Shown here: in pieces, positions 1 to 9,175 of the stretch
How the letters are laid out: each line of letters opens with the position of its first letter
Numbering within the stretch: the first letter of the stretch is position 1
From: Xanthobacteraceae bacterium
Lineage (GTDB): Bacteria; Pseudomonadota; Alphaproteobacteria; Rhizobiales; Xanthobacteraceae
Reading direction: 5' to 3'
Assembly: GCA_024508855.1 (NCBI GenBank)
Contig: JANINJ010000099.1
Span: 1 to 64,000, forward strand
DNA: 64,000 nucleotides
Notes under the pieces: generated by a model
What the model was told of the DNA's origin: nothing
Databases searched by the model: none
Seen by the model: the letters and a program-made list of their open reading frames with translations, nothing else
Translations under genes and position numbers: made by a program

Positions 1-560
1 AGAAGCTCGACATCAATGTGTGGGAGCTCATTCGTCTCGCCAATCATCATCCGCGTGTGAACATCCTGCAGCCGGGTCCCGGTGTCGGCGGACACTGCAT
101 TGCCGTGGACCCCTGGTTCATCGTCGAAGCGGCGCCCAAAGAATCGCGCCTTATCCGCACCGCGCGCGAAGTGAATGATGGCAAGCCTGCTTATGTGCTC
201 GACAAAATCAAGAGCGCTGTCGCAGGTGCCCGCGCCGCCGGCGCCAAGCCGAAGGTCGCGTTGCTTGGCTTGGCATTCAAGCCGGATGTCGATGACTTCC
301 GCGAGAGCCCGGCGTTGCACATCGCAGAGATCGTAGCCGGATGGAACGACTGCGAGGTTCTGGTTTCCGAACCGCACGCCGAGGCGCTGCCCGGCACACT
401 CGCAAACCACAAGCATGTGCGACTGGTCGACGATGCAGGCACTGCGATCCGCGACGCTCATATCGTCGTCATGCTCGTCAACCATCGCGCCTACAACGAA
501 ATTCCGCGCGCGGATTTGAAAGACAAGGCTGTGATCGATACCCGAGGAGTTTGGTCGTGA
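1..560 (+). CDS. wecC: UDP-N-acetyl-mannosaminuronate dehydrogenase (WecC-type), 3' part only
   Basis: The gene is cut by the window edge; the frame is already open at base 3 and about 185 codons remain of a family that is usually about 420 residues long. The remnant begins just before the catalytic segment PGPGVGGHCIAVDPWF, whose Cys is the nucleophile of UDP-sugar dehydrogenases, and continues into the C-terminal UDP-binding domain (LLGLAFKPDVDDFRESPAL). The family oxidises C6 of a UDP-HexNAc to the uronate with NAD+ in the cytoplasm, for surface polysaccharide. The HHPRVNI context favours WecC over UDP-glucose dehydrogenase. Its TGA overlaps the GTG start of the next gene, so the two are probably translationally coupled. 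Confidence 0.88.
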   Translation, partial: KLDINVWELIRLANHHPRVNILQPGPGVGGHCIAVDPWFIVEAAPKESRLIRTAREVNDGKPAYVLDKIKSAVAGARAAGAKPKVALLGLAFKPDVDDFRESPALHIAEIVAGWNDCEVLVSEPHAEALPGTLANHKHVRLVDDAGTAIRDAHIVVMLVNHRAYNEIPRADLKDKAVIDTRGVWS

Positions 561-2683
561 AGCAATTACTGGTTCGATCCGGCAAAGTTTTCCTGAAAGA
601 GGTTCCTGCTCCGCTCGCGGGCCCAAAGAATGTGCTGGTGCAAGTCGACCGTTCTTGCGTCAGCGTCGGCACGGAAATGGCGGGCATCAAGATGTCCGGT
701 CTGCCGCTGTATCGCCGCGCGTTAAAGCAACCGCACCATGTCAAACGGGTCGTTCAGTTGATGCGCGATCAGGGTGTCGCGCGCGTCTACAAGCAGGTCA
801 TGGGCAAGCTCGATGCCGGTCTCCCGACCGGCTATTCGGCCGCGGGTACGGTGATTGCTGTTGGGTCGGAAGTTGAGGGCATTGCGGTCGGCGATCGCGT
901 AGCCTGCGCCGGCGCTGGCATTGCCAACCATGCTGAACTGATCGACGTGCCCGTCAATCTCTGCGTGCCAGTTCCCGAATCTTTGTCGTTCGATCTCGCT
1001 GCGACCGTCACGCTTGGTGCTATCGCGATGCAGGGGGTCCGGCGCACCCAGCCGACGTTGGGGGAGACCGTGGTCGTTGTCGGTCTCGGAATCCTTGGCC
1101 AGATCACGGCGCAACTGCTCAGTGCGAACGGCTGTCGCGTGATTGGCACCGACGTCGATCCACGCCGTATCGGTGTTGCGGTCGAAAATGGCATGGATAT
1201 CGGCATCAACCCGAAAGACGGTGATCTCGTCGAACGCATCATCAAGCTGACCGACGGGGTCGGGGCAGATGCCGTTGTGATCACGGCTGCATCGCCGTCG
1301 AGCGATATCCTGGCACAGGCGTTCCAGGCATGTCGCAAGAAGGCGCGTGTCGTCATTGTCGGCGATGTCGGGCTGAACATGGCGCGCTCCGATATCTACG
1401 CCAAGGAACTCGATGTTCTAATCTCATGTTCCTATGGTCCCGGTCGATATGATGCAGTTTATGAGGAGGAGGGCGCCGATTACCCGATTCCCTATGTGCG
1501 CTGGACTGAAAACCGCAACATGCAGGAATACCTGAGGTTGCTGGCGGCGCGTCGGGTGAGACTCGACAACATGCTACAGGAGCCGTTCCCCATCGATCAG
1601 GCGGAGGAAGCCTACGGCAAGCTTTCCGGCGAGGGCGAGAAGCCGTTACTGGTTTTATTGAAGTATCCACCGCGCGACGGAGCCATGAACCGGACGCTTC
1701 AGGTCAGCGCGCCAGCGCCGATCGACGGCCGCATCAAGATGGCATTGGTCGGAGCTGGTGGTTTTGCGCAGGGCATGCACCTGCCAAACCTTCTGAAGCT
1801 CAAGGATAAGTTCGACCTTCGTACCGTCGTGAGCCGTACCGGATTATCGGCTCGCGGAGCAGCCGAGCGGTTCGGCATCGCCAATGCTGCAACGGACTAT
1901 CAGACCGTGCTGGACGATCCGCAGATCGATCTGGTGCTGATCGCCACACGGCACGACCTGCACGCGGAGATGACGCTGGCAGCGCTCAACGCCGGCAAAC
2001 ACGTGTTCGTCGAGAAGCCGCTTTCCATGACCGAGGAAGGTCTGGAGGCGATCGAGTCATTCTATGCGGCCAATCCTAAGGGCCCGCTCTTGATGACGGG
2101 ATTCAACCGCCGGTTTTCGCCGGCCATCGTTGCGGCGCAGGAAGCGATGAAGAATCGCACATCGCCGATGATCGTGAACTACCGGATGAACGCGGGATAT
2201 ATTCCATCCGATCACTGGGTTCACGGACCGCATGGCGGCGGCCGGAATATCGGCGAAGCCTGCCATATCTACGATCTGTTCAACGCACTGACGGGCAGTC
2301 AACCGGTCGACGTACATGCCTGTACGATTATCCCGCACAGCGACCACTGGCGGCGCGACGACAATTTTGTTGCCACCGTACGCTACGCCGATGGTTCGGT
2401 CTGTACGCTCACCTATACCTCAATGGGTGCCAAGAGCTTTCCGAAGGAACGGGCCGACATCTTCGTTGATGGCAAGGTACTCGTGCTCGATGATTACAAG
2501 CAGCTCGCGGTGACAGGCGGCAGCGGCGGCTGGAAGGGCATGACCATAGAGAAAGGCCAGATGGAGGAATTGAAGGCACTGGCCGAGGCCTTCAAGGGCG
2601 GTGGTCAGTGGCCGATCTCACTGGCCGACCAGGTTTCCGCGACGCGTGTCAGCTTTGCCGTTCAGAAACAGTTGTCGGAGTAG
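557..2683 (+). CDS. Two-domain oxidoreductase: MDR alcohol dehydrogenase-like fused to Gfo/Idh/MocA
   Basis: This is a 708-residue protein made of two dehydrogenase units. Residues 1 to about 350 are a medium-chain (zinc ADH-like) domain with a Rossmann loop VVVGLGILGQ and a degenerate zinc-site region (CVSVGTE). Residues about 390 to 708 are a Gfo/Idh/MocA sugar dehydrogenase with nucleotide-binding ALVGAGGFAQG and the catalytic VEKPLSM motif. Fusions of this type are known in polysaccharide clusters, but the reaction is not settled; oxidation and reduction of a nucleotide-linked sugar is my inference. The start chosen is GTG at 557, which overlaps the stop of the wecC-type gene; the frame is open further upstream, but that part runs antiparallel in sense to wecC and does not look like protein. 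Confidence 0.85.
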   Translation: MKQLLVRSGKVFLKEVPAPLAGPKNVLVQVDRSCVSVGTEMAGIKMSGLPLYRRALKQPHHVKRVVQLMRDQGVARVYKQVMGKLDAGLPTGYSAAGTVIAVGSEVEGIAVGDRVACAGAGIANHAELIDVPVNLCVPVPESLSFDLAATVTLGAIAMQGVRRTQPTLGETVVVVGLGILGQITAQLLSANGCRVIGTDVDPRRIGVAVENGMDIGINPKDGDLVERIIKLTDGVGADAVVITAASPSSDILAQAFQACRKKARVVIVGDVGLNMARSDIYAKELDVLISCSYGPGRYDAVYEEEGADYPIPYVRWTENRNMQEYLRLLAARRVRLDNMLQEPFPIDQAEEAYGKLSGEGEKPLLVLLKYPPRDGAMNRTLQVSAPAPIDGRIKMALVGAGGFAQGMHLPNLLKLKDKFDLRTVVSRTGLSARGAAERFGIANAATDYQTVLDDPQIDLVLIATRHDLHAEMTLAALNAGKHVFVEKPLSMTEEGLEAIESFYAANPKGPLLMTGFNRRFSPAIVAAQEAMKNRTSPMIVNYRMNAGYIPSDHWVHGPHGGGRNIGEACHIYDLFNALTGSQPVDVHACTIIPHSDHWRRDDNFVATVRYADGSVCTLTYTSMGAKSFPKERADIFVDGKVLVLDDYKQLAVTGGSGGWKGMTIEKGQMEELKALAEAFKGGGQWPISLADQVSATRVSFAVQKQLSE

Positions 2684-2752
2684 GGAGGGAGACTAGAACT
2701 ATCGTGAGTCAGGTTTATGCGAAGTCGTTTTCGTCCGAGCGCGGTTAATTCT

Positions 2753-2773
2753 ATTAGCAATGAGTCTGCTAAT
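2753..2773. promoter_or_regulatory. Inverted repeat, 7-bp arms
   Basis: ATTAGCA and TGCTAAT form perfect arms around a 7-base spacer in the 306-base AT-richer gap before the dehydratase gene. It is either an operator or a weak stem behind the upstream operon. Apart from this and the repeat at 2934-2970, nothing else was recognised in 2684-2989. Confidence 0.35.
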
Positions 2774-2933
2774 ATACCGCCGTTGGTACGAAAACGGAGC
2801 AACGCGATGTGCGACAGTGGTGGATATTAGGCGCCCTCTGGTGCAGGAACGGTGTCCGCTTCGGGAGCAATGGTATCCCTGCCGATCTGGAAGTGTAGGC
2901 TGACAATCTGACAGTTGCCGCCACTTTAGAGTC

Positions 2934-2970
2934 TTCGAATACTGAGATTATTATAGCAGAAATATTCGAA
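2934..2970. promoter_or_regulatory. Inverted repeat TTCGAATA / TATTCGAA before the dehydratase gene
   Basis: Two perfect 8-bp arms are separated by 21 bases and end 19 bases before the ATG at 2990. The arms each contain the self-complementary core TTCGAA. The position within the likely 5' leader suggests an operator or a leader hairpin; no known regulator is assigned. Confidence 0.35.
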
Positions 2971-2989
2971 TCCTTCGGAGCGGAACTGA

Positions 2990-4924
2990 ATGACAAGGTT
3001 CTCGAACTTGACATCCCGCAACCTGCTGATCGCGATTCACGATGCGCTCGCAACGACGGCTGCAGTGCTTGCAAGTTTTTTCCTCCGATTCAGCAATGAT
3101 TCTTTCGGAGACCGACTTCCGCTGCTGCTGACGATTCTTCCGCCTTTCATCGTTTTCAGCGTGGTCGTTTGTTTCGCGTTCAATCTGACGACAGCGAAAT
3201 GGCGGTTCATTTCGCTGCCGGACGTTTTCAACATCGTCCGCGTTGCGACCATTCTCACCGTCGCGCTGCTGGTACTCGACTATATTTTCGTTGCGCCGAA
3301 CATTCACGGTAGTTTTTTCTTCGGCAAGGTCACCATTATTCTCTACTGGTTCCTGGAAATATTTTTCCTCAGCGCGTTGCGTTTTACCTATCGCTATTTT
3401 CGATATACACGTACGCGGAACAAGGCGCGGTCGGTTGATGCGGCGCCGACGCTGGTTATTGGGGTCGCAGCCGATGCCGAGATTCTGCTGCGCGGATTCG
3501 AAAGTGGCGCGATCAAGCAGGTTTGGCCTGTCGGCATTCTGTCGCCGTCACCCGCAGACCGCGGGCAATTGATCCGCCGCACGCCGGTTCTTGGAAGCAT
3601 CGACGATCTTGAAGACGTCGTGAACGATTTCGCGCGCCGCGAAAAGCCGATCAAGCGCGTGGTGATGACGCCGTCTGCGTTTGATCGAAGCGTCAATCCC
3701 GACGCGGTTCTGATCGAAGCGAACCGTCTGGGTTTGATCGTCAACCGCCTCCCATCACTCGAGAGCGGTGAGCAGCCGCGCTTGCAGCCGGTTGCCGTCG
3801 AGGATCTGCTGCTTCGTCCAAGTCATAAGATCGACTACGCACGACTCGATGCGCTGATCCGCAACAAGGCTGTGATCGTGACCGGAGGCGGCGGATCGAT
3901 CGGCTCGGAAATCTGCGATCGCGTGGTTACGTTCGGCGCGTCGCGATTGTTGATTATCGAGAATTCAGAACCGTCGCTGTACGCCGTTACAGAACGCCTG
4001 TCCGCACGGACGACCGATGCCACTATCGAAGGCCGCGTTGCCGATATCCGCGACCGCACCCGAATCCATCGGCTGATGCAGGAATTCAAACCCGACATCG
4101 TCTTTCACGCCGCAGCGCTCAAGCACGTGCCGATCCTTGAGCGCGATTGGAGCGAGGGGGTCAAGACCAACATTTTTGGCTCGATGAACGTGGCAGATGC
4201 TGCGATTGCCGCCGGTGCGGAAGCCATGGTGATGATTTCCACGGACAAGGCGGTCGAGCCGGTATCGATGCTTGGCCTGACCAAACGGTTTGCCGAGATT
4301 TATTGTCAGGCGCTCGACAGCGAATTCCGACGCCAGCCGAACGCCAAGGCCGCGATGCGCCTGATCTCGGTTCGGTTCGGAAACGTGCTGGCCTCGAATG
4401 GCTCGGTCGTGCCGAAGTTCAAGGCTCAGATCGAAGCGGGCGGTCCCGTCACCGTGACCCATCCCGATATGGTCCGCTATTTCATGACGATCCGTGAGGC
4501 GTGCGACCTGGTCATTACGGCGGCGACCCACGCGATGAATCCGGTCCGTCCGGACGTATCGGTCTACGTGCTGGACATGGGGCAGCCGGTCAAGATTGTC
4601 GAAATGGCCGAACGCATGATTCAGTTGTCCGGACTTGAGGTCAATCGCGACATCGATATCGTCTTTACCGGCATGCGGCCCGGCGAGCGTCTCAACGAGA
4701 TATTGTTTACGAGCCAGGAGCCCACCACCGATATCGGGATAGCCGGAGTGATGGCGGCAAAGCCGAACCAGCCGCCGATGGACGTGATCCGGAAGTGGAT
4801 GGAGAAGCTGGAGGCGGCTATCGCGAATGACGACCGTGCCGCGATCAAGTCCGTACTGGTCGACGCGGTGCCGGAATTCGGTGGCCAACAGCAACCCCAG
4901 ATCAAGGTTGTCGGGAAAACCTGA
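2990..4924 (+). CDS. Membrane-bound UDP-sugar 4,6-dehydratase (WbpM/PglF/CapD-like)
   Basis: The 644-residue length matches the large membrane form of this family. Residues about 10-145 hold four hydrophobic segments, residues 150-290 a nucleotide-binding-like domain, and from about residue 295 an extended SDR domain with VTGGGGSIGSEI and the active-site segment ISTDKAVEPVSMLGLTKR near residue 415. The family dehydrates UDP-GlcNAc to the 4-keto-6-deoxy sugar at the inner membrane, the first step to bacillosamine- or FucNAc-type sugars. The residue four before the catalytic Lys is Leu where characterised members have Met or Tyr. The ATG has a GGAGCGG ribosome site. The 3' end overlaps the convergent next gene by 23 bases. 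Confidence 0.87.
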   Translation: MTRFSNLTSRNLLIAIHDALATTAAVLASFFLRFSNDSFGDRLPLLLTILPPFIVFSVVVCFAFNLTTAKWRFISLPDVFNIVRVATILTVALLVLDYIFVAPNIHGSFFFGKVTIILYWFLEIFFLSALRFTYRYFRYTRTRNKARSVDAAPTLVIGVAADAEILLRGFESGAIKQVWPVGILSPSPADRGQLIRRTPVLGSIDDLEDVVNDFARREKPIKRVVMTPSAFDRSVNPDAVLIEANRLGLIVNRLPSLESGEQPRLQPVAVEDLLLRPSHKIDYARLDALIRNKAVIVTGGGGSIGSEICDRVVTFGASRLLIIENSEPSLYAVTERLSARTTDATIEGRVADIRDRTRIHRLMQEFKPDIVFHAAALKHVPILERDWSEGVKTNIFGSMNVADAAIAAGAEAMVMISTDKAVEPVSMLGLTKRFAEIYCQALDSEFRRQPNAKAAMRLISVRFGNVLASNGSVVPKFKAQIEAGGPVTVTHPDMVRYFMTIREACDLVITAATHAMNPVRPDVSVYVLDMGQPVKIVEMAERMIQLSGLEVNRDIDIVFTGMRPGERLNEILFTSQEPTTDIGIAGVMAAKPNQPPMDVIRKWMEKLEAAIANDDRAAIKSVLVDAVPEFGGQQQPQIKVVGKT

Positions 4925-5966
4925 ACATCACCCACGCTGTTGCCAAGGCACCCGCACCGAGCAACGAAACTTTCGCGGCTGACGACGACATCGCGGTGGA
5001 GGCGATCGCCAGGGCCGCGAGGCCCAGGTTGAGCACGAATACCGCGCCGACCACGCCGAGCACGGTGAATCCGTTATCGGTAGCACGCTGATAGAAATGG
5101 GAGCGATGCGCGGCCCAGATCTTCTCGCCGGCGACCAGCCTGCGCAGCATCGTCACGGTGGCATCTGCGAGATAGTAAAGTGGCAGAAGCAGCGCGGCGA
5201 CGAACTGGCCTCGATACGCCAGTTCGAGCAGGCACCAGCCCAGCAGAAGGCCGATCGGCAGGCTGCCGACATCCCCGAGAAACACTTTCGCGACCGGGCG
5301 ATTGAACGGCGCAAAGCCGAGCATTGCGCCGCCGAGCGCTGCGGCCACAATGGCGGTCGTCGGGGAGAGGACGCCCAGAGTTCCCAGCAGGATCAACGCG
5401 CCGGCAATCGGAACCGTTTCCGAAACCGTCATCCAGTCCAGCCCGTCCATGAAGTTGACGAGATTGACGAACCAGAGCCCCGCGATCAGGACGATGACGC
5501 GTTCAAGCCACAGCGGAATCATCGGAAAGATTTGCAGGCCGCTGGGGATGATCGAAACGACCGCGCCGACGGCGATGGCCTGTAACAACAGCCGCGGCAG
5601 CACCGGGACGGGCCGGATGTCGTCCGCGGCCCCGACGATGGCTACAAAGATGCAGGCGCTGAAGACCGCGAGAGGGAGTCGCAGCGAAGCGGAGCCTGCC
5701 AGGAGGATGATGGCGGCGGCGACGATCAGCGTTGCGCCGATCACTGCGATCCCGGCGCCCTGTGGGGTGGGAATTTTGTGAGAGGATCGGGCATTCGGCC
5801 GCGCGAGGGCATAGCGCATCAGCAGCGGCCGCAGCGCCCACGTCAGGGCAGCCGACAGGATTGCCGCAAGCACAACACATGATAGCAATAGCAATCCCAA
5901 TGACGATACTCCCGAAGGTCCGATGGAGTGGAAACTGCCGGGCCGTATAGCTTCAGACGGCTGCAT
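4902..5966 (-). CDS. Polyprenyl-phosphate HexNAc-1-phosphate transferase (WecA/MraY family)
   Basis: This is a multispanning membrane protein of about 354 residues, with around ten hydrophobic segments. It carries family motifs in order: GAADDIRPVP (Mg2+-binding Asp pair), NLVNFMDGLDWMT, VFLGDVGSLPIG, and the cytoplasmic AAHRSHFYQR loop. The family transfers a sugar-1-phosphate from a UDP-sugar to undecaprenyl phosphate and so starts O-antigen or polysaccharide units. The start is uncertain: ATG at 5966 has a poor ribosome site, while a TTG near 5903 follows a GGGAG and begins at the first membrane helix. The longer upstream open frame is rejected because it runs into the divergent AGE gene. 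Confidence 0.85.
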   Translation of the reverse strand: MQPSEAIRPGSFHSIGPSGVSSLGLLLLSCVVLAAILSAALTWALRPLLMRYALARPNARSSHKIPTPQGAGIAVIGATLIVAAAIILLAGSASLRLPLAVFSACIFVAIVGAADDIRPVPVLPRLLLQAIAVGAVVSIIPSGLQIFPMIPLWLERVIVLIAGLWFVNLVNFMDGLDWMTVSETVPIAGALILLGTLGVLSPTTAIVAAALGGAMLGFAPFNRPVAKVFLGDVGSLPIGLLLGWCLLELAYRGQFVAALLLPLYYLADATVTMLRRLVAGEKIWAAHRSHFYQRATDNGFTVLGVVGAVFVLNLGLAALAIASTAMSSSAAKVSLLGAGALATAWVMFRFSRQP

Positions 5967-6048
5967 CGTCGAGTCGCCACGGTTTTTTATTGCGCTTTGG
6001 CAGTTCCTTGGGAAAGGTGATGTCTCGACGAATAAGGAAAAGTTGCCA

Positions 6049-7188
6049 GTGCAGACGGAAGACGACAGCGGCGAAGACATTGTCACGACGCTGCGGAAGT
6101 TGATGGTCGATCACACCCTGCCGCTCTGGAGCGAGCGAGGGTGGGATGCGCAACGCGGTGGGTTTATCGACCGGCTTGGTGCAGACGGGGAACCCGATCT
6201 TGATGCGCCAAAGCGACTGCGGGTGCAGGCCCGGCAGATTTACAGCTTCTCCCGGGCCGCACAGCTCGGCTGGTACCCGGAAGGTCGCGCCCTCGCACTG
6301 AAGGGGCTCGATTATATGCTGGCGAAGGCGCGCAGCCCAGAAGGCAAACCGGGCTACGTCAGTCTGCTGGCGCCGGATGGCACGATGATGAGCAACGCCC
6401 GGGACACCTACGACCATGCCTTTGTGCTGCTGGCATTGGCGGCGGTCTACCAGTTCGACCGTGACACGCAGGTGCGCTCTGAAATCGATTCCGTTCTCGG
6501 GTTTCTCGATACCGGTCTGCGGTCGAGCGACGGTGGCTACCTCGAAGGGTTACCGCCGACACTGCCCCGCCGGCAAAATCCGCACATGCATCTGTTCGAG
6601 GCGATGATCGCGCTGTTCGACGCGACGCATGATGCCGGATTCCAGAACCGCGCCGGGGAGTTCTTCAGTCTGTTACTGGCACATTTTTACGATCAGGGGA
6701 CGCAGGTACTCGGGGAGTATTTTGAGGAGGACTGGTCGAAGATCGTGCCGGTCTGCGTCGAACCTGGTCATCAGGCCGAGTGGGTCTGGCTGCTGAAAGG
6801 TTTTGAGCGCATTACCGGCTGCCCTACCGGACGGCATCGTTCGGCACTGCTGGCATCGGCGATGCGTTATTGCGACGAGCACACCGGCTGTCTTGTCGAT
6901 GAAGGCGATGCGGAAGGCGCCATCACGCGCTCATCTCGTCGTTGCTGGCCGCAGACCGAAATTTCAAAAGCGTGGATCGCGCAGGCAGAATCTGGGGAGG
7001 TGGGCGCGGCCGACGCGGCACGCGCCGCATTGCGTCGTCTCGAGAGATTTTATTTGCGCCATCCGGTGAAAGGCGCTTGGCACGAGCACTTCGATGGCGG
7101 TGGTCACGTAATCACTGAAGCGATACCGGCGTCCTCGCTCTATCACATTCTCGGCGCGGTGTTCGAGGCAGATCGCGTGCTTGGCTAA
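6049..7188 (+). CDS. N-acylglucosamine 2-epimerase (AGE) family isomerase
   Basis: The protein of about 379 residues is an (alpha/alpha)6-barrel epimerase or isomerase of the AGE family, recognised by RVQARQIYSFSRAA, DTYDHAFVLLALA, QNPHMHLFEAM, EPGHQAEWVWLL and WHEHFDGGGHV, which bring the conserved His, Arg and Glu residues of the pocket. Members interconvert GlcNAc/ManNAc, glucose/mannose or fructose/mannose; the exact substrate cannot be read here. Together with the nearby manC it may feed mannose or ManNAc into nucleotide-sugar synthesis. I chose the GTG at 6049 because AGGAA lies 9 bases before it; TTG at 6043 is an alternative. The open frame extends further upstream but that stretch overlaps the divergent neighbour. 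Confidence 0.82.
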   Translation: MQTEDDSGEDIVTTLRKLMVDHTLPLWSERGWDAQRGGFIDRLGADGEPDLDAPKRLRVQARQIYSFSRAAQLGWYPEGRALALKGLDYMLAKARSPEGKPGYVSLLAPDGTMMSNARDTYDHAFVLLALAAVYQFDRDTQVRSEIDSVLGFLDTGLRSSDGGYLEGLPPTLPRRQNPHMHLFEAMIALFDATHDAGFQNRAGEFFSLLLAHFYDQGTQVLGEYFEEDWSKIVPVCVEPGHQAEWVWLLKGFERITGCPTGRHRSALLASAMRYCDEHTGCLVDEGDAEGAITRSSRRCWPQTEISKAWIAQAESGEVGAADAARAALRRLERFYLRHPVKGAWHEHFDGGGHVITEAIPASSLYHILGAVFEADRVLG

Positions 7189-7209
7189 ACTCGTCGCTAA
7201 TAACTCTAT

Positions 7210-7237
7210 AAGTGAAGTCACTCCGGTGACGAGACTT
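7210..7237. terminator. Hairpin between convergent genes
   Basis: AAGT and GTCAC pair with GTGAC and ACTT around a TCCG loop, with a 3x3 internal mismatch. It lies in the 97-base gap between the convergent AGE and beta-helix genes. There is no clear T-run, so its role as terminator is a guess from position. Confidence 0.3.
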
Positions 7238-7285
7238 AGCTTTACGCGCCTAATTTCTTACCAACAGTGCGGCCGCTCCAGATGG

Positions 7286-8260
7286 TTATTTTCGCGCAAT
7301 AGTCCCGGAAAATGTCCCATTCGTCCCGTTAGCCTCAAGCTCGTTGTTGCCGAATGTCAACATTGTCCCACCGGAGGAAGTTTCAACACCGACGGTATTT
7401 CCAGTTATCGTGCTGTCGCTAACACGCACAACGCTACGGGCGCCGATTGAACGGATGCCGTAACCGTTGTTCACTGTTTGCGTATTCTTGACCATCATCG
7501 CTATCGCGGTGGCCGCGGCATTGGATGTCGCCACGATGCCATCAATAACACTGCCCGAAATCACGCTGTTGGAAATCGTGATATTCATACTGCCGTTGGC
7601 AACGCCACCGTCAGCAGCGATTCCGAATACGTTGTTGGTGGCAATGACACGATCTATTGTAATTTGAGCTGAACCGGCCGAAATTGGATAAATCTGAATT
7701 GCTGCGCCGGTTGGCGAGGTTCCGTTTTCGGTGAACGTGCTTCCAGTGACGTTAAGCTTCGTCAATGGCCCGTGAGGCCGGAATGTAATGCCATATCCAT
7801 TCTGTCCGTCGAGTTGTCCTTTAAAATTTCTGATTACGCAGTTCTGAACATTTAGGATACTCTTTGCACCTCCATCGAACGCCAGACCGATACTTGCGTT
7901 TTTTGATCCATCTAAGATAAGGCCGCGAAACGTTACAATGTCGTTGTCTCCCAGAAGCATGACAATTCCAGCAGCTACCAAAATTGTGGCTGTTCCCGCT
8001 CCATTGTTGACAATGGAAATGCTTTTCCGAAGAGTTAGAGAACCATCAAGCTGCAATGAATCCATGATGTTGACCTGACCACCTGCTTTAGTCTGATCAA
8101 TCGCATATGAAAGCGTCGCACACGGTTGGGTAACGATGCACGTACCGCCGTCTGCGCCAGTCCGTGAAACCCAGCTTTCGTCATTCAAAGCAAATGCTGG
8201 AATTGTTTGAAGACAGATGATGCTGACGCCAGCCAGAAGCTTGAGACTTTGAAAGGACAT
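7286..8260 (-). CDS. Secreted right-handed beta-helix protein, paralog A
   Basis: A 324-residue protein with an N-terminal Sec signal (hydrophobic LKLLAGVSIICLQTIPAFA) and then repetitive short beta-strands rich in N, G, T, V and I typical of a right-handed parallel beta-helix. It has a paired-Cys stretch near the mature N-terminus (RTGADGGTCIVTQPCATL) and ends in GNNELEANGTNGTFSGTIA. The same layout and C-terminal block occur in two more proteins in this window (at 20091 and 46484). No catalytic residues of pectinases were recognised; function is unknown. ATG 8260 has GAGG eight bases upstream; the longer open frame is ignored. Its codons look more AT-rich than those of its neighbours and of the other two paralogs. 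Confidence 0.8.
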   Translation of the reverse strand: MSFQSLKLLAGVSIICLQTIPAFALNDESWVSRTGADGGTCIVTQPCATLSYAIDQTKAGGQVNIMDSLQLDGSLTLRKSISIVNNGAGTATILVAAGIVMLLGDNDIVTFRGLILDGSKNASIGLAFDGGAKSILNVQNCVIRNFKGQLDGQNGYGITFRPHGPLTKLNVTGSTFTENGTSPTGAAIQIYPISAGSAQITIDRVIATNNVFGIAADGGVANGSMNITISNSVISGSVIDGIVATSNAAATAIAMMVKNTQTVNNGYGIRSIGARSVVRVSDSTITGNTVGVETSSGGTMLTFGNNELEANGTNGTFSGTIARK

Positions 8261-8522
8261 CGGATTAACCTCAAATAATGCGGGCAATATTTTGCGAGCC
8301 TAGCCGTCAGCGGTTTGCTGAACAAGTGTTGATGAAATGACAGACATCGAACCCGGTGAAGCGTGAGACTACTCCTGTATGCAGGCTGTGGCTGGCAGAA
8401 TACTCACATTGCAAAGGAAACAATGCGACACTCTTCATAAGAAAGCGATCTTTGCTCCCTTGCCTGACGCAAGGTATCCAACGCAGCTGGAAAATAAAGC
8501 TGTCACGCGGCAGGATGACTTC

Positions 8523-8960
8523 CTAAGGTTTCGGCGTTCGTGCGCGAAACACTACAAAATTGCTCATCGCGAAATTGACCGCAAAACCTGCCAGAATCGA
8601 GATCAGTTTCGCCGCCATCACGGGCAGATAGAGCGACAGCACGACGAGTGTCGTCGTGGTTGCGATCACGCCAAGAATGCCCGACGCCACGAAGGTGAAG
8701 TAATCCTTGCGCCGAAGCACGCGTCCGCTTTCCGCGCGAAAGGTCGTCATCGTGTTGGCGACATAGGAGCCCGACACGGCCACCAGCCACGCGACGATGT
8801 TGGATGCGATCAGCGGCAGTTTCAGGAATTCGTACGCAAACGTGAACACGCCGAAATCGATCAGCGTGTTGCCAAGCCCAACCAGGGCGAAGCTGACCAT
8901 CTTCAGCGTTGTGGCAGGCGTCTGCCAGGCTTTGCTCAGGCGCTGGAAAAGCGATGTCAT
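8523..8960 (-). CDS. GtrA-like membrane protein
   Basis: A 145-residue protein with four hydrophobic segments and the GtrA/DPMS pattern FALVGLGNTLIDFGVF near the N-terminus and FAVNFAMSNFVVFR at the C-terminus. GtrA-family proteins are thought to flip polyprenyl-phosphate-linked sugars across the inner membrane for glucosylation of O-antigen or other glycans. Its place between polysaccharide genes and manC supports this. The flanking gaps (8261-8522 and 8961-9175) show no further genes; 8307-8321 holds only a 5-bp inverted repeat. Confidence 0.8.
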   Translation of the reverse strand: MTSLFQRLSKAWQTPATTLKMVSFALVGLGNTLIDFGVFTFAYEFLKLPLIASNIVAWLVAVSGSYVANTMTTFRAESGRVLRRKDYFTFVASGILGVIATTTTLVVLSLYLPVMAAKLISILAGFAVNFAMSNFVVFRARTPKP

Positions 8961-9175
8961 GGGAATGGCTGCGTCCCGGAATGATCCGGCCTTGATAACA
9001 AATATGCCGGGTAGCGTCTGTTGAAATTGCCGTCAGTCGCGCCTGTTTTCGGCGATCCCACATCCGGAATAGCCGCCCGCGGCTCCCCGATCAATATTGG
9101 CTTCCGGAACCCGATACGATAGAACGCCAGAATTCGCCGCCCGCCTGCGGGTAGCCTCCACGCGCAGGAAAAAAT

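Noticed and set aside
8379-8984. 201-codon plus-strand frame across the GtrA-like gene
   Set aside because: It is antisense to a four-helix GtrA-like protein and has no domain or ribosome site.
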